DNA of 64,000 nucleotides from Coprinellus micaceus (taxonomy: Eukaryota > Basidiomycota > Agaricomycetes > Agaricales > Psathyrellaceae). Below are positions 1 to 12,080 of the stretch, one piece after another (position 1 is the stretch's first letter; each line of letters opens with the position of its first letter). The DNA is taken from NCBI GenBank assembly GCA_951394405.1, contig OX596343.1, positions 1,860,001 through 1,924,000 of the forward strand, written 5' to 3'. Below the pieces are notes generated by a model. The model was not told the origin of the DNA, searched no databases, and saw only the letters and a list, made by a program, of their open reading frames with translations. A program made the position numbers and the translations under genes.

Positions 1-63
1 CCAGAGAGGTCGAAGGGATGAGGGCGAATGGCAACCTGCACATCGACAACTACGGTTGCCCCG

Positions 64-1975
64 TCAAACGAAGAGGATCGTTACCATACATCGACCACGT
101 TGGGTGCGGTGGTAAACAAGTCGTGATAGAGTCAATTGTCGAGATGAAGTCAGGGGTTCTTGAGGTAGCATCGAGCCCCCATAACCAAGCGTCTCGAGCG
201 AAGAGCCCTTGGAGAAGCCTAAGATAGTCACCTTGAGAGTCTTAGTCTCCTCCGAGTCGTGAGCCCCGTCAATTTCCGTCGCTTCCTCCGCCCATTTCCT
301 ATCCATCCCCCTCCGTTCCTCCTCGAGCTTCTCGGCGTGGTCCTCCCCTTTACACAGTTGCGCCTTTTGCGCAAGCTTGCCTTCGACAGACGGTTCCCTC
401 ATCCCCTCCTTCCACACGTGCGCGTAGACATACCCATTTATAGCGACCGCTGCCGTGCAAACCCTAATCCAACGCCATTTGAAATTGGTCAAATCTTTCG
501 GCGCCTTTGTAACGCCATCGTGGCCCTTGTCATCCTCGATCGTCCCATCCTCGACCTCCAACTCTGCTTTCCCGCCTGATTTCCAGGGAACAGCGCGTTC
601 GAGAGTGTTGAGGGCAGCAGTTTGCTTCAGGATCGACAAGAGGAAGGTAAGCATGATAGGGAGGGATGGATTAAGAGTCGAGCGAACATGAGCATTGGGT
701 TGACGAATGGGTTGACGGAGGGCGAAGGAAAACATGGAAAATGTAAATTGTAGGGCATAGCTGAGGGCCCGAGGCAGGAGGGCAGTCGGGAAGGTCGGTT
801 GAGGGCGAAGGCGTGGAGAGTCGCTGATGTGACGAGAGGGGGTGATCCAAGCATGATATCGTCGGAATTTGCATCGACACCCATTATCTCCTCTGGGTTC
901 CCTGACCCAGGAACTCCCGGATTCCAAGATAGCGGTTATGTTTACGACACCCATCGTTACCCGTTCCTCCGAGTCGGTGTCGAGGCGTTCGATGAAGTGG
1001 CCGAGCGTTGGCCGGAAGTCGTCGAGCTGGACGATGCTGGTGTATGCCTTGTCGGAGTAAGTCCAGCACAAACTGGCAGGCGTCATGCGCCCAGAGCTTG
1101 TCCTCAGCTTCGAGTGACCAGATGGATAAGATGTTTTCGCGCGACGTGAGGTAGGGGTGAGGTGTGGTCATACGAGGGATAAACACAGTACAGGTTAGCG
1201 AGGTGGCGGACAATGAGAGATCGAAACCTACCTTTTCGTAGGACGGTAGGTACCACGCAGTTATTCCGATTCTACCCAGATAGTGTTGCAGTTTACCGTT
1301 TCCCGGCTGATTAGTGAGATTGGCGCTATACCAAACCCGCGCAACGTTTCGACAGTGTTCCTCCCTGGGAGGATCGAGTTTCATTCAAAGGCGCGAGACG
1401 ATGGTTACCACGCTGGAAGTGGGGCTGTCGTCCATGAGGGCGACGGGCGATGTGAATGGACTGCTGGGGTATACGACGAAGCGAAACGGGACCTTGGGCT
1501 GGAGGGAGTGCTGGAGCAAGACGTGAGGTTTCGGCGAGCCTTGAGAAATCAGGTTTGAGTCAGTTCATTTCAAGTGTCTTCGATAGAGAGAAAGGGTACC
1601 CGTCTCTTCCACTTCTCTTTATCGACAACCTCCTTCCCCGTCAACAAAACTCTGGTATCGCGCCCTTCCTCCATGTCGGCTGCGGCCTCCCACTGTTTCA
1701 TCCTTGTTTCGAGAGCCGTGATGACGCCCCGCTTTCGAGAGGGCAGAGCTGGCCAAATCGTCGGTGCCTCGGCTAGGTCAGTCAAACAAGGCAGGAAACA
1801 GCGATCTGTTGGTGGTGAATGAGAGAGTGAACGTTGGCGACGACTCCGCTGGTGGTGGTGCGATGTAGCTTCCATAGCACTGAATGACGAAAGGTAAGTA
1901 GGCCCGAACGGAATGGGGACGTAGTTATAATAGGTTTAAACACAAGACGCGGCTCGCTTCGCTGCGCCACCTCTT
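64..1975 (-). pseudogene. decayed Est1/SMG-type TPR-like gene
   Basis: Three stretches read, in order on the minus strand, like the fungal protein family annotated with the Est1-type DNA/RNA-binding/TPR-like domain. They are a segment near 1590-1740 (with KEKWKRRVPFLSIED), one near 1250-1384 (ARVWYSANL then GNGKLQHYLG), and HPYLTSRENILSIWS near 1100-1160 followed by QLDDFRPTLGHFIERL near 970-1030. A C-terminal stretch with ALNTLERAVPW lies near 560-610. The family works in telomere or mRNA-decay contexts, but the role of this branch is not settled. The SRENILSIWS and QLDDF parts lie in different frames near 1060-1090, and the segment normally found between the first two blocks is missing. It is therefore frameshifted and internally deleted. 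The open frame 64-1086 covers the C-terminal half. The identity comes from recalled motifs only. Confidence 0.5.
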
Positions 1976-2412
1976 ACTCTAGTTCTTGCATTTCTGGCCT
2001 TGCTAGGCATGTTCTTCGCACGGTACTTCATTGGCCGAGTCGACCAATCTATGTCCGACGGACTGACACTCAACGAACACTGGTTGGATCCCCGGGAGAT
2101 CGTAATGATTGTCTTGACAGGAAGTGGGGTGCACGTTCAAGACTCGTGTTAGTAAGGCACTGGGATATTGGGTCAGTGCATCGACCTACATTTGCGGCGG
2201 CGGCGAGCGATGTTAGAAGAGGACCCGATTTAGCGATAGTAAGAGATTTCAGCGACATCGTAGTACTTCTGAGCTGAGGACAACGTCGGTCTACGACAAT
2301 GGGGTGTGGTCGAGGTAAACAGAAGATTATGCGTCAAGGGTGAAAGTGCAGGACGACCACTGTGAAAGAGGTCAGTACACGCCCGCAGAATTGTGAGCAT
2401 AGCCTACCTCTA
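1976..2412. other. intergenic, no gene seen
   Basis: This stretch lies between the decayed Est1-like relic and the stop codon of the JmjC gene. I see only short, incoherent open frames and no repeat. Confidence 0.5.
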
Positions 2413-5400
2413 TTACTGCAGCGCCCGGTCCTTCTGCTCCTTCTTCACGACAACAACCTCCTGATGATAGCGCCGCAACGTTGGATGTAATGTTGCCGTG
2501 AGTCCAAGGCGTATAAGCCCATCGGGGTTGTGTTTATCCCTGGCCGTTCTACACGTCATTCTGCTAATCTTGAGACAAATAGCGCCCTCGGGGGGAAGAG
2601 GAATAGCCATGATGTCGGTATTCGGCGGGTGGGGTTGAAGACCCTTCAGGCGCCTGTCAAAGAGAGTGACCAGTTGATCGCTATGACTCAGCGCTTCACG
2701 CAGCATGCGTATGAGGTGAGGCCTGTCGGGATCCCCGAGCTTTGAAAACTGACGGGTTTTTTCAGCCTGGGCCGCATCGAATGCGCGAACGAAGAGAATG
2801 GCTTGCTTGAGGAGGGTGTCTTCGAAATAGTCGTGAGGGTTGACGAGTTGGCTCGTTCCTGGGATGGATAGCTTGAGACAGTTGACGACACCGAGGCGTG
2901 CCATTGTTCGAAGTGAGGCCCCTCGCCCATAGGCCAACATTAGGCAGTCGTATTCGGAGGCTTCACCCCAGTTTTTGTGCGAGGGGTAAAAGCGGAGATC
3001 AAGGGCGGGTCCAAGGGTTGTCAACACATGAAACATCGTGAAACTATGCCAGTCGGAGAATCGATCGAGCTCGTATCCCAGCTCAGGGAAGCCTGTAGTC
3101 ACGCCGCGACAAAGGAGTCGGTCAAAATGGTGGACGGCTTGCAACTGAAGGAGATGCTGCGACCGGAAGTGTTGAGTATTGGTGATCGTATTCTCCAGGA
3201 GGAAAGATAACATCTTGGATGCTGCAGTTTCGGTCATATTCGTCGAACAGTAGAAGTGACCACCGCTACAGATGGCGCTGGCGATGGTAATGACATGGTG
3301 AACACACAAAGAGTTGAAGATTCTGAAAAGGAAAGCCACATTCAACAAATATCAGATTAAAAAATCACAGGAATTGACTTGCAGTTTATCACTGGGGCGT
3401 AGCAGAACGGCTTCGATTCGCCATCGTTCTCCATTGGCCTGATCCTGCAACCACTTCTTGAAGAAGCGGTTGAAGTCACCGAAGTAGGCCACAGGTGTCT
3501 TTTTGGACTCGGGAGGCGGCACTGCAACCGCCCATAATTTCAGCCCCGCAACTACTTGAACGTAGGTGCACAACCCGGCAGGGTCAACGTGCCACCCATG
3601 CCGGGCGTCCTTTGTTGCGACGAGTGACCAGGAGTGATCGTGGACAGGGAATTGGAATGTGTCGAATGGGAGTGGGACATTCCGGGTTTCTCGGTACGCC
3701 TGGACGTCGGAGAAGAGAGGGTGATCGGTGACAGCCCCATCTCTCTTGATGTCCAGCACGTTGAGGATTTTCCCATTGTCCCCTTGCTTGTGCTCGTTGA
3801 GGACCTGGAGTAGCGAGGCTTCAACTTCCCGAGACGACACATCATCTTCGTCATCTCCATTGTCATCGCGGTCTTCTTCTTCTAGGGAGTAGTCAAGGAC
3901 GGATACCGGGTCGTGGACGGGGAGCACTTTGTTCAACTGTCGCTCGTCAAACTGGGGGATGGGCGTTGGTGACGCCCTGCGAACGACAAGATACTTCTTG
4001 GAGAAGGCAACGCGTAATGCGCTGGAGGCCGTGGTCGTGGTATCCTCGTCTTGAGGCGTGAGGCGCTTGAAAACAGAATCCTCAGGGCACGAAACATGCC
4101 TTGGCTTCCCTTGAACGTAAAAAGATTCGAGCGCCTTGAAGAATTTCTTGAGTATTGCCATCTCGCTTCGCTAAAAACCTTCATTAGTAACTATTCGTGA
4201 TCCTTGAAGACGAATATGTACGGGTACTGCAGGATAGTAGTCTTCCTCAATCCCGTCAATGTCATAAACTTTGAACGGTTTATTGCTGGGGACCCGCCTC
4301 AGGTGTTTTGGGGGAAGCGGACCTTGGCCGGTGGGAGTAAAGGGGATGCCATTGGCGGTAACCCTATGGGCGGGCTGGTCGTCGTTGGTGATGTTGAGAT
4401 CTTTGAATACATCGTCGAGTTCTTCAAGAGTAAGAAGGTCGACCTCGACCGGGACAGACGCTGGATCCAGCTTTCCGTTCTCGCCTTTGTGGGAGCCCTC
4501 TCCATTGTCAGCCCCCTTTCCCTTGTCGGCTCCCTTTCCCTTGTCAGCCCCCTTTCCCTTGTCGGCTCCCTTTCCCTTGTCAGCCCCCTTTCCCTTGTCA
4601 GCTCCCTTTCCCTTGTCGTCTCCCTTGCCCTTGCCCTTCTTTTTATCCTTCTTGCCTTTGGGCTTGGGATCTTTCTTCGAATTCTGATCCTTCGGCTTTG
4701 GATTGTCTTTGTTCTGGGTGGGTTTGGGACCTGGCTCGGGAGGCGCTCCGCTATTGCCAGAGGGGGATGACGGCCTTGAAGGAGAAAGTGGTGGTGTTGA
4801 CAACCTGCTAGAGTTCCTGGAGGGCGGCCTGGAGGTAGAGACATTGGGGCCCTGCACGTCCCCCGAACCGGAGGGTGGAGTTTGCTGAAGGGGAGATTGA
4901 GAGGGACCAGAGGCGGCAGATGCGGTTGTTGGGGTAGATTGCGAATCCAGACGCGGAGTGAGATTGGCTGGCATTTGATCACGAGAGGCCTGCAGAGGTG
5001 TGACGTCGTCAAGCACTTCCATTCCGACTCGTTGATCCAACGTCGTCCACGTCGGCTGAACGTGGTGGTCCAGCGTCAGGGCGAACGGAGTCCGACGATC
5101 GGAGGGAGGTACAGAGGGTGCTGGGGTGGGGTAGGCAGCCACAGGGACAGTGGGTTGTATCTGCTCGTGGGTGCTTGGGGGGACAAAGGCAGGTGGAGTC
5201 TGCGTTATATTGGTGGGAGGACTGTTTTGGGTTGAGGCCTAAGATGGCAAAGCGGATATAGTTGAGTGTGATAAAGGTAGTAGAACATAGGAAGTTACGC
5301 GCACCTCTCCTGGATGGTGCTCAGGTGAATCTATGCGTCTTTTTTTCGTTGGGCGACCACACTCGTCGTTGTTAGCAGAATCCCCTCCATTTAAACCCAA

Positions 5401-6958
5401 CACGGTATTAGGAGTGGATCCGAGGTGGTGAACCGGAGGGGGAAGGAACCAGTGAGGCAATGCGAGATTTCGATCTCCCAATATATGCTCGATAACGTCG
5501 ACGCTCCTCAGTAGCGAGCGGGAACAGCACCCGCCCGAGAAAGCAATCTCAAATATGGAGAAAAAAAGGGCGCGCTCCACCTCGGTCATTTGGGGAGGCT
5601 TGTCATTCCCTAAGCATCGAGTGGTCTAGTTTAAGGTATCAATATTCGCATTTAACTCACAAGGAGATAGCCAAAGGATACCTCTAGGATCGACTCCCGC
5701 ATCCATGTTTTCCTGCTCACATCGAGTCTCTGAAGAAGAAGAATTGGAGAGCCAAGAAAGGCTGTTTCGAAGCATAGTTGTATGCCTTTGACTGAGTTGG
5801 GGCTCGAAACGCTGGATAGCAGTTGCTGCCTTTCCTCCCCGGTCAAGGGCGCAGACCTGTAGGCTCGTCAAACATGTTCAGTCTGGACTCCAAAACGGAT
5901 CCTTACGTGTCGCTAGATGACGTCCTCTCGCACCAATCTCGATAAAGCTTTTGTATACTTGTGATGGTGAACGGTTCCTATACGTAGCTCAGTGAACGAA
6001 AGGCTCGGTAAAGACGCAAGAGCTCACCTGCATACTTGTGGGGTCGCAAAGCGAAACGAGGAACGTCGCACATGAATAGATATTCGAGAAGATGCGCCAG
6101 ACGGTCGCGTTTCTGCCGGACCCAATCATTCTTTTCAGCAAAGCTGCAGAGTTGCCAGTAGAGGGCGGAGAACCGGAAGAGCTGTCCGATTCTACACTCC
6201 CGGCCCCATGCTTCATCAGCAGGGCAAATGATTGCACGAGCTCAACCCAGTCGTCTACAACGTGTGGGCCCCTGGTATGGCTTGAGCGTTGGAACTTCTT
6301 TGAAGCTGGGGGAAGAGACTGTGTCATATGCAGGTACGCATCCAAAACCCGGTAAGACGTCACAACCAGGGACATGGCCTCGTGATCGATTTGGCGAGGG
6401 GAGAAGGGACCTGAGGTCCCAGCCGTGACTACTTTGCCGGTGACCTGGTGGATGCAACAAGCCAGTGGGAACATCCCGTCTCGTCCTGTTGGAATGGCGC
6501 GTTCCAGCGCATCGAGCCGTTGTGCCAAAGTCTAAGAAGGAGCGTTTCAGCAAGCTGAGGGAAGAGACATCAGGCATCGCGATAGATGCTCAGCCTGGGT
6601 GTTTACTTACATGGAGGGGATGAGGTTGAGGGATTAGGGAAACGAGCGGGTCGGTGGACGTTGGCAAGGGGGTGGCGAATCCATAACTAGCGAGCCAATC
6701 CCGCGATATTGAGCTTGCGGTTGCCGTCATTGGTGGGATGCAATGATAAGATGAACGCGAAGCGATGCTAGGTAGGAGGCGCTCAGAGATAAGTTGACCT
6801 GGGCTCGAGCACGGCGTCCCAGTGACCCTGCTCAGACGGTGTTGAAGACAGAAGTCGGCGTGGCGCAACTCGAAGCTGATCTCGGCTCGCTGAATAAGGA
6901 CGCTCATCAGAGGGTGTGCTGACTCATGACTCCTCAACCGCCACGGGTGCGGCATCAT
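2413..6958 (-). CDS. JmjC-domain protein, 8 exons
   Basis: The spliced model has exons 6958-6611, 6531-6028, 5947-5907, 5856-5661, 5625-5305, 5238-4222, 4170-3383 and 3322-2413. It totals 4125 nt (1374 aa) and every junction is in phase. The N-terminal two-thirds has no domain I recognise. A Pro/Ser-rich stretch and a Lys/Gly-rich repeat (KGKGAD units) precede the C-terminal JmjC-like domain. That domain carries GWHVDPAG (H1003, D1005 as Fe(II) ligands), GLKLW (K1020, possible 2-oxoglutarate contact), then HHVIT and CSGGHFY, where the second ligand histidine and final strand are expected. JmjC proteins are Fe(II)/2OG oxygenases, many of them histone demethylases; the substrate here is unknown. 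The last intron (3323-3382) starts with GCAAGT, a GC-AG type. The 35-nt intron at 5626-5660 is unusually short and the least certain junction. The ATG at 6958 is the first one upstream in frame. Confidence 0.75.
4499..4620 (-). repeat. 18-bp coding tandem repeat (KGKGAD)
   Basis: About six to seven 18-bp units encode Lys-Gly-Lys-Gly-Ala-Asp inside exon 6 of the JmjC gene. Adjacent units differ by synonymous changes (GGCTCC against AGCCCC on the plus strand) that alternate, suggesting a 36-bp higher-order unit. The repeat adds a flexible, highly charged linker between the Pro/Ser-rich region and the JmjC domain. Confidence 0.85.
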
Positions 6959-7669
6959 GATCTCAGGCTCAGGCCACCACCCTTCATGATCATAAGAGCG
7001 TTGCAGGACGACCCCTTATTTCACCGTTATAATTATTTCCAAGCCACTATCGAGGATGAGTCTTTGTATGCAGCCTTAGTCTTTTGTAGGCGTAGATAGT
7101 TGGATCAATAGCAACAATAGTAAGTAATGGACGTAAAGAGATTCAGGAGCAGGAAATGGTTAGAAGGGTGGAAGATTTAACGTGGGATAAGTAAAGTGGT
7201 AGACGAATAATTTTTGGATTTCTACGGTCACGAAGCGGGCTGGTGCCAGTGACCATGTCCTACGAACCACATCCCATCGGATACGGCCAGTGCATAAGAT
7301 ACTACACTCGTTGTGGACCTCCTGACTCGAATCCACGTATAGTCTACCCCTTCAGGTTTGTTGGTCGGAGAAGTGGCAAAGCTTTGAGGAGTCGAGCATG
7401 CGGCGGATGTCCGGAATAAGACCCATATGCATGCAAAAGAATGTCTTATATGCTATGCCGGCCAGTGGGTTCCGGAGACGGGTTATCATTTCCTCAAGGC
7501 GTGGGTGATCACCGAGGCATAACCCAGCTGATTCAAGGTCTCCTTGGTATGCGAGATTATGGTCGCTTGCGCACGACGTCTAAGTTCGGTGGATCTAGGA
7601 CATCGTACGAAGGGGTGATGTGTGGACCCCCGTATCGAGCAGCCAACTGACATTGGATTGGTTATGCGA
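6959..7669. other. intergenic, no gene seen
   Basis: This lies upstream of the JmjC gene and probably contains its promoter. I could not pick out a convincing TATA box or repeat. Confidence 0.4.
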
Positions 7670-7940
7670 GGAGGCGCCCAAGGGTGGCAAGAAGTAGATG
7701 AAGTGTTTGGTTCCTGGGGGTACACCGGTCAGTTCCCTGCCAAGTTCAGAGTAAACCTCGCAAACCATCCGTCGATGGACGCGTCTCGACGCGTTGAATG
7801 AAAGTGGATCGGGGCTGGTGGTGAAGGAGTAGTTTGCAACACTCACCATGGGTAACGTAGCTCCCAAAGTTCTTTCCAACGACGACATGCCAGGTGGGTC
7901 CATGTCTTAGATCAAACTCCTTCTTGATTTGTGCAGGTGT
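7670..7940 (-). pseudogene. dynein light chain LC8 fragment
   Basis: On the minus strand, [25 protein letters not shown] and, after a GTGAGT...CCCCAG intron, TKHFIYF are unmistakable pieces of the LC8/DYNLL dynein light chain, an 85-95 aa dimeric hub protein of dynein and other complexes. The intron interrupts the protein right after the VTH motif. Downstream of HFIYF the usual tyrosine-leucine-glycine strand and C-terminal LLFKS are garbled by small indels. The exons that should encode the N-terminal half are not found upstream, and the expected acceptor AG before QIKKEF is gone. The retained intron argues for DNA-level duplication rather than retroposition. Confidence 0.8.
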
Positions 7941-8964
7941 GGGAAGAGGGGCGCGATAGATAACTTGGGGAAAAGCTTATTAAATTCAAGGCAGCTACAT
8001 ACCTAAGCAACGTGAGCTCAACTTCTAGTCGTAAAGCTCGCCGTCAAACTCTGGAGGAGTGGCGATTTCAACTATACTATGAGCCCCTCAACTCGCTCCT
8101 TGCCAGTAAGACCTCCCTTTTCCTTCCACGTAGCGTGGGCCCTCTTGATTCGCGACGATGTAACGATAGTGAATGCTTGCAGATCGTACTCAGGGCTTTC
8201 AAGGTTCGGAGCAGCGGGGATTGGTTCGAGCGATGCAAAGCCGGTGAAGTGGAACTGAGTCCACGTGAGGGCCCAATCGTGCCATGGTTCCCCCGATAGG
8301 CAGCTCAGCGGTTCGGCAGTCAGAAAAGTGCACAAACTCGAGCATACATCTACGTACCGGGCATAGCGCTGAAGTTGCGGTTCATGACGAAGATCAACTC
8401 CACAGTGCTCCTATCCTTGATGCGGCAGCTGAGCTCTGCTGGAATGACGACCCGGAGGGAATCAAAATCGAAGAGGTGGGACAGGTTGCCGATCTTTGCG
8501 CGCGTCTGGGAGCTCCGTGTTATGCAAGTATCGGTCCCAAACGAAGTACTGCTCTCGGCGATCCAATGTCCCCTGGGCCGACTTTCTGCTTTGGGGGGCA
8601 ATGGATCAACTCAGAGGGTAGCAATGGTCCAAGCAAAGGTGTCCATGCGGCAGGGTGCTTATGCATGGGGACAGCGTCAACCAATCGCCTCTCACGTGTC
8701 CACTGATCCTCAATGCGCGCTGTTCGGACGAGGAGATCGTGCACGGCGACAAAAGGAGTCTAGGTGGCGGGGGAGGGGGATTTGGTGCACCCCGGGATGG
8801 GAGGTTCACCAGGTAGGCTGAGAGTGGGACCACCGCGCGCTCAGTTGGGCTCCAAGGCGCATTGGCGGGGAATTCAAGCGGGCGAGCAGGAAAGTGGGCT
8901 GGCAGGGAAGGAGGGCGGGAAAGGGAAAGCCAGCGAGTCACTGTTTTATGGCGGACTTGTGGCT
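7941..8964. other. no gene recognised between LC8 and CDC48 relics
   Basis: Several overlapping frames are open for 80-150 codons on both strands, but none shows a domain. They overlap each other and look like chance frames in GC-rich DNA. Decayed parts of the two neighbouring pseudogenes may be hidden here. Confidence 0.35.
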
Positions 8965-10540
<1,576 letters not shown>

Positions 10541-11669
10541 CCACTAAACCCGTGTGAGTCCCTGAAAGGCCGCACGCAAGAGGGGTACGCACCGAATAAT
10601 TACAGTACCACCACAGAAAATCTGAGCGGTCCTCATCCAACTGTAGGCTCGACAGCCCCCAGACCGAACGCGAACCTGACTACATCGTACCTCCACCACC
10701 CACTAGATTGGTGTTGCCCCCCCCCCCTCTCCCCCCTCTCCCCGTTCCCTCAGCACCGACGTTGCGTCGACTCCAATGCCAATGGTGGAGGTTGACAACA
10801 TGACCGCACTCATCCTTGAATACTTTGGATCGAAGCGTTGGAGGACACCGCGGTTGGGACGGTGTAGATAGAACGGGAGTGGATGCCGACGAAGCACGAG
10901 AAATCCAGGACAGCACGCTCATTCGCTAGCGCACGCCTACATCGTGCTCGCGCTCGCTCGCCTAGGACTGCCTGCGGTAGTTGTCGTGCATGGGAAAGCT
11001 TCCACTCCGGTGGTGGGACCAACCGAAACGCGGAATAAGATAGGTTAGATATAGCGATGTCCGTGTGAAAAGTCATGGAGCAAGGAACGCAATTGCAAGG
11101 AACCTCCAACGCGACACATATTTGAGGAGATCACTCAGGATGGCCAAGTTTTGAAGCGCTTTGAGGCTCTGGTTTCGAGCGCTTCGAGTCTACTGCTGCA
11201 GTCGCTTTTTAAATTTTAAGTCGTAGCTGTTCCCCCAAACATCCGAGGCAGAAACATATTCATTGGTAATACAGCGGCGCAACTGGTTTCTCGACCCATG
11301 CGGAGTACGTAAGGGCCAACCCAAGTCGATTCTACTCCTCTTGCTGATTCAAGCTGTTAACGGAAGGTAAACGGCCTCATTACGCTCAGTACTCCGGGCT
11401 AGTGACTGAGATACTGGTATTAGGCGCGCAACCCTAGCAGAAGCAGAAGCGCCTAAGTACAGTTCCCCATTAGAAAGCAAAGCAGTGCCTACCGCCGAAG
11501 CATAGCGATTGGGTGTCTTCTTGGTCCGTGTTGATCTGCGGACCTTCGAGGCAGAACTGTCGCGCCTCGGTCGTTTGTGAGGCTGCCAAGAATATTAGAC
11601 GGGATTGGTGGGGGCCATAAACTAGCTGAGGTACCCGCTCGCCTGTGCTCTGGGTGTTGCTCGAGGACT
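10541..11669. other. intergenic; pyrimidine-rich tract
   Basis: This stretch contains a C/T-rich run near 10719-10745. Minus-strand open frames over 10680-11109 show no domain I can name. Nothing else is supported. Confidence 0.4.
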
Positions 11670-12080
11670 CTATCTCCGAAGAAGATTCCCGGACGACCTA
11701 GATTCTTCCGTAAGCTGAAATCGACGCAAGAGATGCCCCACGGATACGAGGGGATGGAAGCTACCCACTGCGTCGCTCTTCAGATCAGCGAGCTCTTCCA
11801 ATTGCTCGTTACGTTCGTGGAGGCGCTTGATCTCGTTGCGCAAAGCTTGCACCTTCTCGCTCTGATCCACGTTGCTCTTCCGTTCGCACTCCAGTTCTTT
11901 CCGGAGGGTGGCCGTGTCTCTTTCAAAGAACCCGAGAATAAGTCGTAGGTCCCTGTTATTTGCTCGTAGATCTGCGACGGTTTCTGTGAGCATGGCGCAG
12001 CGCTCAGTGATTCCAATCGCGGTCCCAGGGAGGGCGTCCGTTCTAGAGGTCGTCGAGGGCTGCTGAGTAGGGCTTATCAT
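11670..12080 (-). CDS. small coiled-coil protein, unknown
   Basis: This is an uninterrupted 136-codon frame from ATG at 12080. After a polar N-terminus of about 25 residues, residues 30-105 are rich in Glu, Arg, Lys and Leu with heptad-like spacing (KVQALRNEIKRLHERNEQL), as in a coiled coil. I do not recognise the family. It resembles in style the larger coiled-coil gene at 37446-38153: a Pro/Ser/Thr-rich start followed by a helical part. No intron is required. Surrounding sequence is non-coding. It may be a real small gene or the surviving exon of a longer one. Confidence 0.45.
   Translation of the reverse strand: MISPTQQPSTTSRTDALPGTAIGITERCAMLTETVADLRANNRDLRLILGFFERDTATLRKELECERKSNVDQSEKVQALRNEIKRLHERNEQLEELADLKSDAVGSFHPLVSVGHLLRRFQLTEESRSSGNLLRR

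Noticed and set aside
4204..4770. Long plus-strand open frames over the KGKGAD repeat
   Set aside because: They are antisense shadows of the repetitive exon of the JmjC gene, kept open by the repeat's codon content.
2413..6958. TET/JBP-type dioxygenase identity for this gene
   Set aside because: The HVD, GLKLW and CSGGHFY arrangement is that of JmjC domains, not of TET/JBP.
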